DNA of 64,000 nt from Isoetes taiwanensis (lineage: Eukaryota; Streptophyta; Lycopodiopsida; Isoetales; Isoetaceae): positions 869,524 to 933,523 of the forward strand of contig JAJEKV010000095.1 of assembly GCA_021234155.1 (NCBI GenBank), read 5' to 3'. The translations under genes were made by a program, and so were the position numbers. Of this stretch, positions 11,223-23,250 are shown in pieces. The notes under the pieces are model-generated. The model was given only the letters and a program-made list of their open reading frames with translations, had not been told where the DNA came from and searched no databases. Positions within the stretch are counted from its first letter, which is position 1. Each line of letters begins with the position of its first letter.

Positions 11223-12462
11223 CATTACATATCCACGTCCCTATTGATCACTTCGCATTAGGGCCAGTAATGTTCGAGTCCCACGGGTCAAATATTTTGC
11301 TTATTATCTCATCACTCACATTCTTAAACACATTCCCCACATTAAAGAATCAATAAGTCTTTTAACACGAGAATCGGATTAGTGACATAATGATATGCAT
11401 GATAACATTATCTTCTTCTTGCCATTTCTACTTGGCCCCCTTTCAATACGGTAACGTATTTTCAAGACATGCCTATGCCACCTACATAAAAACTTCACAA
11501 GTGCCTCTTTCTAAAAACATATGCATGCCAAGCATGTAATCCCCAACAATGGGCTTGAGATTCCTTAGGAAATTTGATTCAATATGTCCTTTTATTGCCT
11601 CTTAATAATTTTTGAGCTTTTTAAAGTCCAACAAACATAAACACATGCTTAGCAACCTTTCTTAGTAACTTTTGCTTAAGAAGGAGCTTGAAGTTGACGT
11701 GAGATTAAAAATGCTATCGCAAATAATATATGGTTACATGAAGCAACATGAGTGCCATAAACTGATCCTGCGTATTTTTATGTAATCATGCAGAGGATAA
11801 TGATACGCGGACTTTTGAAAATGGACACAGTTACGTCGTGCATATTTGACAGAGGAGTATATGTATTTGGTTAATAATTCAAACAAGTTGCACTTGCAAA
11901 ATGATCTTAATGTAGTTGACCGGCAACTAGCAATTTGTCGAGCGGCCAAACAAGACAATGATGTTAATGTTGTTGATCAACTAGGAATTTGTTGAACGAC
12001 CAAATGAGAGATGGACATTAATGGCATAGGCACCATTTGGCATATAATTATAACCCACACTTGATTTTTACATGTCGAGGAACCTCACTGATAATATAGG
12101 CACATAGACTGAGTAGTTTGGAAAGGTGAGCAAAAGGTGCTGACTTCTTAGATGAGCTTGAGTGAGCGTAAGGAGCTCTGCAAGGTGAGGGCAGCCCGCC
12201 TGCAAAAGAAATGGGCAGTGTACAGGGGAGGCGCAGCAATTATTCTAGATCAATGGCCTTCCAATCCTTGGACTGGCTATGTCTAGATAATTTTAGAAGC
12301 ATAAATTTACTACTAGCATTAGCATTATCTTATCTTATTCTTGGTAGCCTTATAATATTTGGTTATTGTGTTTGGTGATGGGGCCTAGTCCCCAGGTTTT
12401 AGATGGGTTGTTGCCCTTGCATGTGCCGTCCCATAACCCGTTGGGTTCCCGTGGACGTAAAA

Positions 12463-12492
12463 ATTTATCTTATCTTATCTTATCTTATTATC
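12463..12492 (+). repeat. (TTATC)n short microsatellite
   Basis: Five TTATC units interrupted once. A second, looser CTTAT run occurs near 12,328. From 11,230 to here there is no supported gene. Confidence 0.8.
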
Positions 12493-12611
12493 TATATGTT
12501 TTCTTACCACTGCTATAGGAGACCTAAAAGAAGAAATAACTGCAAATCCAACCATTTTTTGAAATGCATTATTTACGAATGAAAGGAATCAAGTTCAGTT
12601 GTTGCAATAAA

Positions 12612-12651
12612 ATCGTATTTATGCCCGGCAACGCCAGGCACCCGTTACTAG
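12612..12651 (+). mobile_element. Helitron-type 3' end
   Basis: GCCCGGC, two bases, AACGCCAGGC form an imperfect hairpin at 12,623-12,639. CCCGTTA and CTAG (12,648-12,651) follow, then T. This matches the other two ends of the family closely (ATGCCCGGCAACRCC core). The body should lie to the left, so the interval 6,133-12,651 is closed by outward-pointing 3' ends on both sides. Confidence 0.7.
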
Positions 12652-14230
12652 TTCATTAATAAAATGTGGTTATTGAATTGATAAACTATATGAATCACAT
12701 TGTTCGATTTATTGAACACTATTGAAATTATAGTGTGTATGTAATAGTTTTTTTTTCCGATTTTGGATGCAAGTTGTTTATTTGTGTGTGTTTGTGTGTG
12801 TTGCGTGCGTGCTGCGTGTGTTGAGAAGACAACAGAGCATGTCTGAGCACAAAGATCAAGATACAACAACAGGGTGAGCATCAATAGGGTGATTTCTCGG
12901 TGCCTTCGCATTTGAGAACCCCGAGCTTCTCTCCTCTCTTGCAAGGTATAAATGCCGACCTAGAATTCAGGGCCTTTCAACAAGCAGAGAGAGCAGCGGA
13001 ACATGCCAGAGCTATTGAGTTTTGCACAAGATAGCTAATACAATTGCAAGCAATAAAGGACATATCTAAGAAGGAAGGTTGCACCATCACAGAGGTGCAT
13101 GGAATCAGTCAGGATACTGGACCGGGCTATTGTCCATAGGGAGCTGACTTCGAGGATATGTTTGTAAATTTGGACGAGTTTTATTAAAGTTTTTTTGGAA
13201 TTTGATTTTAATCCTAATAGAGAACTCCAAAATTCCACATTAGCACTTGAGATTAGCCAATGAAATTTAAGGTCTGGTTGATCAAATTCCAGTACGATGT
13301 CGCACCTCAACCACTTTTTTCATTTCATTATATGAATTTTGCATTTATGTAACCTTCACCACCCATAAATTACTTGAAATTATAGCCTAAGTTTTTTTCA
13401 GGCTATTTTTAGGTGATTTTGGGCTTAAGTTTTCAGGCGGCGCTCTGGTGGCGCCGCCAGCTGATATTATATTCGATTTAAAATATTAATTTAAGACAGT
13501 CAATAGTGATTCAAAACTTAAAACACATTCAAAACATTAAAACAGATTCGGTTTGATAGAAAGAAAGTTTCAACATTCAAATTTAAAGTTCACAGTTGAA
13601 AATTCACTTTTCAAGTTCACAGCTGAAAGAAAAACAATGAAAAAGTGACCAATTCAGGTTCAAGCTTCACAGTTGAATCCAAAACCAGTCTGATATCTCT
13701 CAAGATGACTTTGGTATTGCTTCAAAAACACTCTACAATCGAACCTGCCTGCGAAGAACTTGCAATTGAAATTGATAGGAAAACGCAATTCTTGTTCGTT
13801 GCTCCCATGAAAAGACCCACCAAAGAACTCAAACCTTAAACCGGTAGGGCGACTCCCGCCCTTCGTAAATTACCAAGAACTTGAAATATCTTCCAAAAAA
13901 CAAATGCAAGATCAAACACCTGCAAGATTCAACAGAAAACACAGTTAGAAGAAGCATATAAAAGAAAAAGTAAAAAAAAAAACAAACAAACACCTAAAAG
14001 CTTTGCACAAAGCTTACGTCCTACCGAAGATCCTCGCCTAAGCGCCTCGAAATCGTCGTCCAAACCAAAATGCAAGCCGCCTGGACGACCGGCTTCAAAA
14101 AAATCCTCGACGAAGGTCTCACCCGGAAGAGACATAAAAAAAAGGAAATTACGTAAAAAAAAAGACCTTTATACCCTCGCCGGTGTGAAGCCACGCCGGA
14201 TAAAGTTCTGGGTAGTGAAGGCCACGCGGA

Positions 14231-14312
14231 TAAAGTTCATGACATGGCGGTTTCAGAGTGGAAACCCGCAGGTGGCGCCGCCACCTGCGGACCGCCAGGT
14301 CATGAACTTTCC
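14231..14312. repeat. Nested palindrome (hairpin) copy 1
   Basis: Outer arms AAAGTTCATGACATGGCGGT and its complement (one mismatch) enclose inner arms CCGCAGGTGGC / GCCACCTGCGG, 14,266-14,290, with a 3-base loop. The core GGTGGCGCCGCCA also stands alone at 13,447-13,459, about 825 bases to the left. This could be the paired terminus of a small DNA transposon, or a strong extrusion hairpin. It is conserved in copy 2 at 48,558-48,636. Confidence 0.85.
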
Positions 14313-14479
14313 CCCACACTATACTATATTGAATTGATGACCCAAAATCTCAGCCCGAACTTTAGACCTGAAATTTCAAATGATTATTCCCTCCACTCCA
14401 AGCTCGGGGATGCGTTATGGAGGGAAGAGATAGAGATATGCTCTAGGGTTACATTGACGATGCTCCTTCTAGGTATTGA

Positions 14480-15735
14480 AAAGTTCTAGTATGTGCAGCG
14501 ATTCTTCTAATTCTTGAGATGCTTTTTAATGTATTTCATATTCAATTACAGATTTATATGCGAAGAGAGATTGTTTGCACATCAAGCCATCCTCAATTTT
14601 CGAGTTAGCAAGGGCTTGTTGCAGAATGTTTTCTAGTTCTTGTATTCGTTCAAATATGAGCCACAGGTTTGCAAGGCGATCGTCTTTTCTTGGATTTTCA
14701 TTGTTGTTCTTTGTTATTTTGAAAAGTAATCTTATCTAGGATCTCTATATAGAAATTTATGATCGAATTTATGGTACGCTAAATTTATTCTAGACCATTA
14801 ATATATTCCCGGACTTTCAAACATAACAACAATCTAGAGCTATAAGAAAACAAATGACATGGAACAAAATCGATAGCCTTTTTGGTTGAGCAATGCATTT
14901 TGGGTTTTAAGTTGGGCTGATAAATCTTAGATTGAAGTTTCCAAACAATTAAGGTCTCATAGAAGTTGATGATAGAATACTTATGGCATAAGCTGCGTGC
15001 TTATCAATGTTTTTTCTAATATTTGCTACTAGAATTAATTGAATTACAAGTACTTGCATTTTGCGGGAGCTTTGTATGACAACTATTCAACACGCGTCGA
15101 TACATGCACAAGACTTCTTCAAGGCCTTTTTGTCATTCACCTTTATGGATATGCGTTACCATGGTAGATCATCAAAGCAGTTCCATGGAAAGATCTTGGT
15201 ACGATTGTTGTTGTCGGTTTAAAGACTTTTGAATTATGGAAATAAATTGTGTACATGCTAGTAAGCTTTGGCTAGAAATCGATTCGGTTAGTCAAGTTAT
15301 TTTGAGAAAACACAACGGATGATAATGGTGTGAATGGTGATATACATATATCTATTAGATCTTGGGTGACAATCGACTTGACCAAATAGCGTTACCAAAT
15401 TATTTAAACAAGAGAAAGCTTAATGATTTGTGCGCACATATCGCGTTATGGGGTTTGTGCTTAGAAGATGGTAGATGTGTAGATGAGCTTGTAATTGAAC
15501 ATGCTTATGGCCCCCAAGATATGATGACTCAAGATATTACAAACAATTGAGTTTTCCAAAATTAGATGCAAATGTATTTGTTCCCTCTCAATTTAAGGAC
15601 AAAAGCTCCAGCTCAAAGCGTAACAAGTGTATTGGAGGTTTAGGGGGGTTTGTTGGCTTTGGGCGTGATGGTAAATCCTCTCGCGGCGAACCACGGTGCG
15701 ATGGCGGAGAAGATATGGCAATCGGGACCGAATAA
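14480..15735 (+). other. Unassigned coding-like remnants, copy 1
   Basis: Several short frames look protein-like: a segment reading IHISIRSWVTI near 15,340-15,375, and GLCLEDGRCVDELVIEHAYG near 15,450-15,512 continuing to PQDMMTQDITNN. They lie in different frames, separated by stops. The same remnants with slightly different breaks lie at 48,800-49,948. I do not recognise the family. A decayed transposon protein is likely. Confidence 0.3.
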
Positions 15736-16151
15736 AGCATGACATGATGATGGTAGAAACATAGAATTTCCTGTTTAGAAGCGGGGCACATTCAAAAAGC
15801 ACACATACGACTGGCACGATTCGATAGGATTGGAGGGACCTTAACCGCTCTCCATAAAAGATCCAAGAAGCATTAATATTTTGATTACGCACCATCTTGA
15901 AGACAAACTTTTATTTTCTTTCTTCTTTCCTTCCTTGTTCATCTCTTGCTTACCCCGCATCTTGGCAAGATGTCCGTGACTTCATCCTTCTCGGTATTTG
16001 TTAGGCAAATCCGGTAACCACAGAGACAAAGGCAATGAGAGATGACAAAGCCTTATTTATTGTCGGCAAATCCATCGACCAAGGGTAGAATGAGATGGAG
16101 GGTCTTTTTCTTTGGGAGGGTTGGGAAGGGAGAAAGCAAGTTTGGGAAGAA

Positions 16152-16220
16152 GAAGATAGATAGATAGATAGATGAAATAATAGATAGATAGATAGATAGA
16201 TAGATAGATGGGATAGATAG

Positions 16221-16265
<45 letters not shown>
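16152..16265 (+). repeat. Interrupted (GATA)n microsatellite
   Basis: About 114 bases of GATA units with three interruptions. The reverse-strand frame rich in SIYL is its shadow. In copy 2 (50,513-50,547) the array is a single uninterrupted run of about 35 bases, so this locus differs clearly in length between the copies. Confidence 0.95.
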
Positions 16266-16364
16266 TTTTTAACGGCCACTACCAAGAGCCATGGGATGGT
16301 GCAATGAGCGGGGCATTAAGCCCAAATCGAGACTAGGGACAAAGTCCCATTTCATCATTGCGGG

Positions 16365-16835
16365 ACAAGCGAAGCAGGAATTCGGTTTGAAGCCCCCTTT
16401 TCCCATTAGAAAGAGTGAAGAGAATAATCAAAGTTAGATGAGGACGTTAAAGCGATTTGGCGGTGAAGGAATGCGTTCAATAGATGGAACAAAAGAAGGC
16501 ATTTCTTGAATGTTAATAGGCTGCATTTGATGTGATGGTAAGAAATAATCCTAAATGATAGGCAGGCCCGGATGTTGAGCAGCCGTGAAGAAGAACAAAA
16601 GTAGGTTTCATAATTTCTTGGAGATTTTCACTTGCTTGTGGTAGACTGTCATGGAGGTGATAGCTTTGATAATGAAGATGAGTGGAAGTGATGAAGAGGC
16701 AAGACCAAAAATATGGCAAAAGAAATCGGTCTATCTCCACTCTCGGGAAGTTGATGCATTCTGATTTCTTTCGGCTTCGAAGAATCTTTGGAGATCGAAA
16801 TTACATTGGCGAAAGGGCGTGACAATGGGCTAAAA
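16365..16835 (+). pseudogene. NF-YC/Pol epsilon-C type histone-fold gene, copy 1 (broken)
   Basis: This aligns throughout with the better copy at 50,651-51,112. The start of the fold can still be read (FPLERVKRII near 16,399) but an extra A in AATCAAAGTTAGATG shifts the frame, and further indels follow (AACAAAAGAAG near 16,487). The acidic tail is partly recognisable (TGATAATGAAGATGAG near 16,667). Because many breaks fall in homopolymers or at CAG/CTG sites, I cannot tell a real pseudogene from consensus error. Confidence 0.55.
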
Positions 16836-17970
16836 GTGAGCTGTTTTCAAGTTTTATAGTTTCTTTATGCTTTGCCTCTTTTAGGTTACGCAATATTGCC
16901 AAACATTATAATCAGGTTTTCCACATTTATGTATTCAACCAAAGATAATGTTCTTTGCATTTTGTACACATCCGGACTTGAACTTTGTGTTTTATTGTTA
17001 ACTTGAGAACCCTAATTGCCAATGGCGTCAAATCTTGGTTCACGATTTATCATCTTATGAACATGGTTATAGATGTTTGTTTGTCTTCTAAGCACTAAGA
17101 AATCTTGATTTGCAATGACACATATTTCTGTAAAAGCTAGACATTTAAAGAGCGATAAACTTCATTGATTACTTGACCAGTTATCAAGATGTTTGTTTTT
17201 TCTTTATAAACTCAAATGGCATAATTTTGTTTTTCTTGGGTAAAACTTCGTTGTCCTTTGCCAATCCCTATGAAGACATTTGCTTTCAAGTTCCAAGCGG
17301 AAGTTATGAGACGAAGCTCTATTTTTACTGAAGATTGAAAATCTGTTAAATAATTGTGGTCCACCAAGGGTTTGCTAGTTCATTAATGTAAAAACAAGGA
17401 TTTTACGATTCTCTTCCTTTTAGTGGTGGTTTTTGTGCCATTTCTCGGGTCGTGAGAGGTCTTACCATGTGATAATAAAAATGGTCCTCATGGTCAAAGA
17501 GTTAATACTTACTATAATGAGCAGTTACTGCCAACCAGAAGAGAACAGGGATGGTAAACTGAGAAGTATGGGATTCCACTCTCTGTCAGATTAGGAAGTG
17601 GAGGGTATCAATTCTGGTTATACTACCGTGTTGGAATTTCAAATCTTCGTGGTCTAAAAAGCTTATTGAACAGTGGCTGAGATTAGATTAACAACTCTTG
17701 TGTGTCTTATTAAACATGGTGGCAGTGGCAGGTTGTTCGAGTTGCAATTGGTTTGCTATCTTTTGGACATATGCTAAAGTAATTAGGAGAATTATGACCA
17801 CCATGGGTTTCATATTTAAGAGGTTGAGTTGGCAATGAGGCAAGATGGATCTTTTGATGGAGCTAAAATGGTTTTAGACTAGATATACACTTGAGTGGCT
17901 ATATGCCACAATCTCAGTGAAGCATTAAATGGAATGTGATGAGGAATGACATAACATTTGGTGCCAAAAT

Positions 17971-18300
17971 GAATGAGATACGATTTCTCTCACTAATGGG
18001 GCCAAAATGCACCTTTTTGGATGCCTGGCTAGTGGATATATGCTATAGTGGGTAGGATATATACGCTAAATTGGTGGGTTTCTCGTTTACCAGATGAGGT
18101 AAAGTCAATAACAGATTTCGTGATTTACAGGATAATGAATGAGATAAGATTTTTCTCCCTAATGGGGCCCAAAAGCACGTTTTGGATACCTGGCTAGTGG
18201 ATATAAGCTCTAGTGGGTAGGATATATACGCCAAATTGGTTAGTAGATTGAAAGGGAAGAGCATGGGTTTCCGTTTAATGAGATGAGGTAGGGCCAATTA
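17971..18300 (+). promoter_or_regulatory. Tandem duplicated promoter block, copy 1
   Basis: Two units of about 165 bases start at GAATGAGATA (17,971 and 18,137). Each contains CTAATGGGGCC, TGGATACCTGGCTAGTGGAT and GTGGGTAGGATATATACGC. They stand directly upstream of the TATA box of the 91-residue gene. The duplication is also present in copy 2 and in the diverged unit at 31,281-31,610, so it predates the split of those units. Confidence 0.7.
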
Positions 18301-18448
18301 CAGCTTTTTGGTTCACAACATACGATACGTTTTTGCAAATTGCACCACAATTCATGGGATTCGATGAGGTCTGCTTTGGGTATAAATAGTGCTGCCTAAA
18401 GCCATCTGTTTATCAAACAGCAGTTTATAGGTCTGTGAAAGCAGCATC

Positions 18449-18725
18449 ATGGCTTATGGATCCGGCAGATTGGATGAAACAGCAAGCAGAAGAAGCGGGG
18501 GCAAAAGGGCCAAGTGAAGGCGGCTATTGTGGCAGAAGTTGCAGAATCTTTTACTTGTGTCTGCAGCAGAATTAAATCTTCCATAATGGGCCATTCTTCA
18601 ACGAAACCTTTAAATTTCTCAAAGGTGTTCTAGTCTGTCTTCTTCCACGCCACCCCTCTTCGCCTTGGGGCTCTTTCAATTCCGTTGAGAGCCAAGATCT
18701 GGCAGGTTTGAATATGGAAGATTAA
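18449..18725 (+). pseudogene. 91-residue gene, copy 1 (one frameshift)
   Basis: It matches the intact frame at 52,747-53,022 except for a net loss of one base in the G-rich stretch near 18,500, which leads to TGA at 18,515-18,517 after 22 codons. The upstream TATA box (TATAAATA near 18,381) and the rest of the frame down to the TAA are preserved. A single indel in a run of G is a typical sequencing error, so the gene may be intact in the plant. Confidence 0.6.
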
Positions 18726-20255
18726 ATGCTGGAATCTTGCGTTTTCTGTTGAGGTCTGTAAGCATCACCTTCACAGAATGTGTGAAACAGGCAGAGTTTT
18801 CACAGTATAGCAGAATCGTGTATTGAAATCCTGTGTGGAAGCCATACTCAAAACCCACTGTCTTGGTCTTATTTCTGCACACTTTATTGTACAGTTATAA
18901 TTGAAAGGTGTTCGTTGAGGGGAAAGTATATGCCGAGAAGTGTCCGGTTGCTATTGTTTGACATCCTGGAGCTTGTTTTAAATTTGTACAAAGTTGTTTA
19001 GTACAAAAGTTAACTTAATGAAATGGGTTTAATTCGCCTAACTCAGAATCTTCGTGAAGAGAATAGATCATGTAATATTCGTTCTCCAAGAACCTTAAGA
19101 TTTGCAACCATTGTCCACCAAGTCAGTGATAAGTAAGTAAAATCTAATCGAAATGGGCCAACGATAAAGAACTCGAATTTCCAATGTGCACAAACCAGTT
19201 TATATTAATGAACTTCATTTAATGTACATGGAAAATATGAAAGAAAGGGTCATATACTCCACGTGAGGTACTTTCGATTAGATTTGCACCATTTGCCCCA
19301 CCATCGTAGTTGTCCATTCCTATCCTCTCAAACGGAGCTCCATTGTCCTAACTTTGAATGTATAAAGTTTCATGGTATGTTTTCTTTAACTAGCCTTGAC
19401 CTATAGAAGTTCTTATGTGCAACTCCTAGACGTAGTCTTCTTTTGTTTTTACTTTGTTGATGGGTTAGCCACAAGATCAACCTAGGGTGAGATGGGGTTT
19501 TAGAATACCTGCAACTCCTCTAGGGCAGATTCGATCTTTACGTCCATCTTGTAGTTGTGTGTTCCTAGAGGACAATATACTTTGAGCAAGACGTGCAACA
19601 AACTATTGACATATTCAATAAAAAGCAAATAATAGCATATGTTGGAGTAAAGAAAAAATTTGATTTTTTGCCAATTGTACAATTGGCCAATGAGAAAAAA
19701 CGCAAAAAGTGGCCTACGGCATTGTTTTATGAGTCTCGATATTCCACATAGAAATAGGCTGACTTCATTCAAGTGAACAACACAGCCTTCTTTCATCAAT
19801 TCTTAAAGGATACTTGCAAATCTCAGTGAAACACACCTCCATCTCTAAGCTATATTGTGAACATCATAGCCTTGTTTTCATCAATTCTTGAAGGGTACTT
19901 GCACAAAATCTTCCATCTCCATCTTCCAGGGAATGGTATATTATTATAAAATATATAAGTTTGCAACAAAAGAGAAGTAAGGACTTTGCGACTATCATTA
20001 CAATAGCCCCTTAACTTGGCCCCTTTGCTTCTACGCCATGTTGCTCCTTCTTAAACCCTAATTGTTGCTTTGATAACAAGAGTCATGGTGGAACTTTTTT
20101 TGTAAAACAAGAAAACATAGAAATACAACTAGAAAATTCAAAATTTCAGAGGCAAAAAGTATTCAGGACGTTCAAACCAAATTTGATGAGAAATAATAAA
20201 ATGCCCATAAGCCCTAGATGGCCTAGAGACATGAGCATTTATCACAACAAACTGC

Positions 20256-20950
20256 ATTTTCTTTTCTTTTTCCTTTTTTATTAATGAGCGTGGACCTTTA
20301 TTACTCAAAAGAACACAAAGAGTACATAGGAGATTTTTTACCCAATGGAGAAAATTCCAATGGAACAAAACTACCCACCATATACATAACACAAAAAAAG
20401 GAGAGAGGAATATCATCAAGGCACAACCGACTATGAATGAGTATGGATGCGAGATAGTGCTCCCCGGATGATGCTCTTTGATGTCATCTTTTAAGGAAAG
20501 CATATATAAACTTACAATAGGGCGCATCATCGAGAACTTGGGTATCCCAGAAAGACTTATCCTTGGAAGATGAAGAGATTATGTCTCTTCAAATGGACCA
20601 AATGATCCAAAGCAGATGTCAAACGAGTCATCTTTTCTAGCTTGTCACAAGAATCGGTGAACTAACAATAGGACTTGTTAATATTCAAATCACAAGTAAA
20701 AAAGGTCCAAATCCACGCCAAGCGGTAGCCCGAATATGTTGATCTGAAAAGAAGGCGATTTCAATTGTCTCATCCCTTTGCATGTAGAGAGGGCAAATCA
20801 TGGAGATCTGGACAAAATCCTATGAAGGGCAAGATTTCCCCACACACATCTATGTATGATCTTCCACCATAAGATAGACAACGGATCACGACGGTAATTT
20901 ATTCCATACCCATTTCAATTTCGCATTTCAATGAGGCTCATGGATAACTA
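20256..20950 (-). pseudogene. LINE 3' end, reverse strand, copy 1
   Basis: The reverse strand ends in an A-rich tail (20,256-20,285 on the plus strand is TTTTCTTTTTCC-like), preceded by TTAATAAAG-like sequence and by zf-RVT-like coding. It is the counterpart of 54,561-55,260, where the cysteine motif is clearer. It is truncated and full of stops. Confidence 0.5.
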
Positions 20951-21619
20951 AAGGCCATTTTGGTGATAAAAAGTAGCAAAATCAGTCAAGCAAGATAAAT
21001 ATATATGGAATACACGGTTGCTTCTCCTTGTTATGGCCTACTCGAGGGGATGAGGTGAAGGCTCTTGTGATGGAGTTAATGAAGATGCTTGTCCATGAGC
21101 AATCGCAAATGCAATACTTGAAAAGTATGGCAATAACTCACAAATGTACATAGAGATAAGCTCCGGTGTATACAATGGTGGTGCTGTTCAATGCTTGAGC
21201 AAATAGAATGGCAATGCACATCCTGGTGAAATCACCTCATGATGTACATGAGCTGTGTCCATGTCGGGATAGTTATGGGCATGTTGCCGAAGTTGTTATC
21301 CACCTTGATACGCATGTGTCTAGTGTGTGTATACAATCATCCATGAACTTGAATTCCATGCTAATATAAAATATAAATATATACGTTTGTTTTTTTGTTT
21401 TAATGTATGCCATTCCGCATGCTTTCGTCCTTATCAATTATGCGCACCCCAATAATGGTGATCTTTACCTTCCGGTGATCAAGAACTATCAAGCGCCCAC
21501 TTAGTGCCCTTGAGAACCTTCCCACCAACCCTCTCTTGATGCACATTATTTGTTTGGTGCCCTTTGCAAAATCTTGTGAATGATTGCTTTGCACATGAAG
21601 GGCCAAAGCGATTATGGAC

Positions 21620-22680
21620 CACTCAAGAGGAGGTGGTCTAGATGAAGGTTCAAGAGGAGATGGTTGAATGTATTTGAAATATAGAATCAGAAGGCACATG
21701 CAACTATGTTAAATGGAAGAGTGACCATTATTACGTCTCCATCTTTAGAAGGAATAAGTTACGCAATACCTCGGCTTTGGAGCCTCTTTTGTGTAATGTA
21801 ACAGCAAATAACTAAGCTACATTGATCTAGAGAACATCCAAATGAGGTGGAGCAAAGCTTCGCTCTTTCCCAAGGAGGCAACAAGAGTTCTCAAAACTCT
21901 CAATTTTTTTACCTTTGTGCACACTAGTTAGTTGTAACGCATTCACTCCCCTTTACAAGTGTGTGGTAATCAAAGCAAGTTATTCAAACCCTTGTTACTT
22001 TCCACATGCTTCAATGCATTTTCTCTTTGTGTAATGGAACTTAGCAAAAGGAGCTAAGGCAGTATTGACCCGGAGAGATGAAACACGAGGCATGTGGAAA
22101 ACTTTGTCCGTATCGAAAGAAGATAACTTGAAACCTCGCATTAGCTCACTTTACACTAGTCGAGGGTTTCACGCTTTGGTGCATTAGCTCTTTGTGTAAT
22201 GGAGCTTAACAAGGAGCTAGAAGCATCGACCCGAGAGAGATGAAAGCAAAAAACATGTGGAAAACTCATTTGCATCCAAAAGGAGGTAACTCGATAATTT
22301 GAGATCACGTTAAGATGAACACCGACAAATGCAACAATGTAGCCATTATGCGAGACATTAATCTTTAACTCCATAACACACTTTTCCATTGAGTGCAATG
22401 ATTCCAACCATAGTGCTCAAAGGAAAGCAAGTTATAAAGTTAAGTCCCAATGCTATTGAAATATCACATTGAAGCATTGAATGCAAAAAGCGCACCAAAG
22501 AAGGAAAAGAACCACTAAAGTTTGCATCCAAGGGCCAAATAAATATTGAGACCACTCAAGAGAGGGATGATATAGATGAAGGTTCACAAGATGTCGATGG
22601 TCGAATGCGGTTTAAATATGAATCTGTAAACAAACACATGCGACTATGCTAAGCGGAAGAGTGACCTTTATTACATCCAT
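21620..22680 (+). repeat. Direct repeat pair, about 930 bp apart, copy 1
   Basis: The blocks at 21,620-21,740 and 22,551-22,680 share CACTCAAGAG, TAGATGAAGGTTCA, ATATGAA.CTGTAAAC and GGAAGAGTGACC in the same order. Between and after them the phrase CTCTTTGTGTAATG recurs at about 21,788, 22,024, 22,189 and 22,832. No coding frame follows the repeat. The counterpart in copy 2 is described at 55,935-57,300. Confidence 0.7.
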
Positions 22681-23174
22681 TCAAATACCATACAAGGTCT
22701 AGCGAGAGAACGAATCGTAAGAACCACTAAAAATTTGTATTTGCCTAGAGAGACAATAGATTACTCGAAAATCTTATTACCTCCACCTTTAAAAGGAATG
22801 AGTTATGCTCCATCTTAGCTTTTGGAGCCTCTTTGTGTAATGTAACTTAGCAAATACTATATATTGACCCAGAGAAACATCAAAGGGAGGTGGAACAAAA
22901 GGAAGCGACAAGAGTTCCCCGAACTCTCAATTGTTATCCGTGGGAAAATATATGAAGTTAGTTATTACTCATTCACTCCTTTATACAAGTGGTAATCAAA
23001 GCGAGTTGTCCAAACTCATTACTTCCGTGTTGTCGTACGTTTATGCGATGCGCATTATACTTACTTAACATATTAATACTGCATGCATACCTCTCATTTA
23101 AAAAGTACTTCAAATACATTTTTTGAATTATAAAATACTTATTAAATACGTAAAATACGTACTTTTACTGATAA

Positions 23175-23250
23175 AGACGTTAAATACTTCTGTAATACTT
23201 CCCTGTATTACTTCCCCAAATGCTTCGTAATACTTCCCTTCGTACTTTTT
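23175..23250 (+). repeat. AATACTTCC minisatellite, copy 1 (degraded)
   Basis: Units of about 12 bases related to AATACTTCCTGT are repeated, with several altered units (for example ATTACTTCCCCA). It corresponds to the cleaner array at 57,512-57,577. Confidence 0.7.

Noticed and set aside
11265-11290. TTCGAGTCCCAC as a tRNA T-arm
   Set aside because: No A box or acceptor stem at the proper distance; no cloverleaf.
15588-15895. Overlapping reverse-strand frames of 67 and 100 codons
   Set aside because: They lie opposite the forward remnants and histone-fold upstream region, differ between the two copies and carry no motif.
16001-16285. Reverse-strand frame rich in SIYLSIYL, with a similar frame at 50,050-50,568
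   Set aside because: It is the translation of the GATA microsatellite and has no other support.
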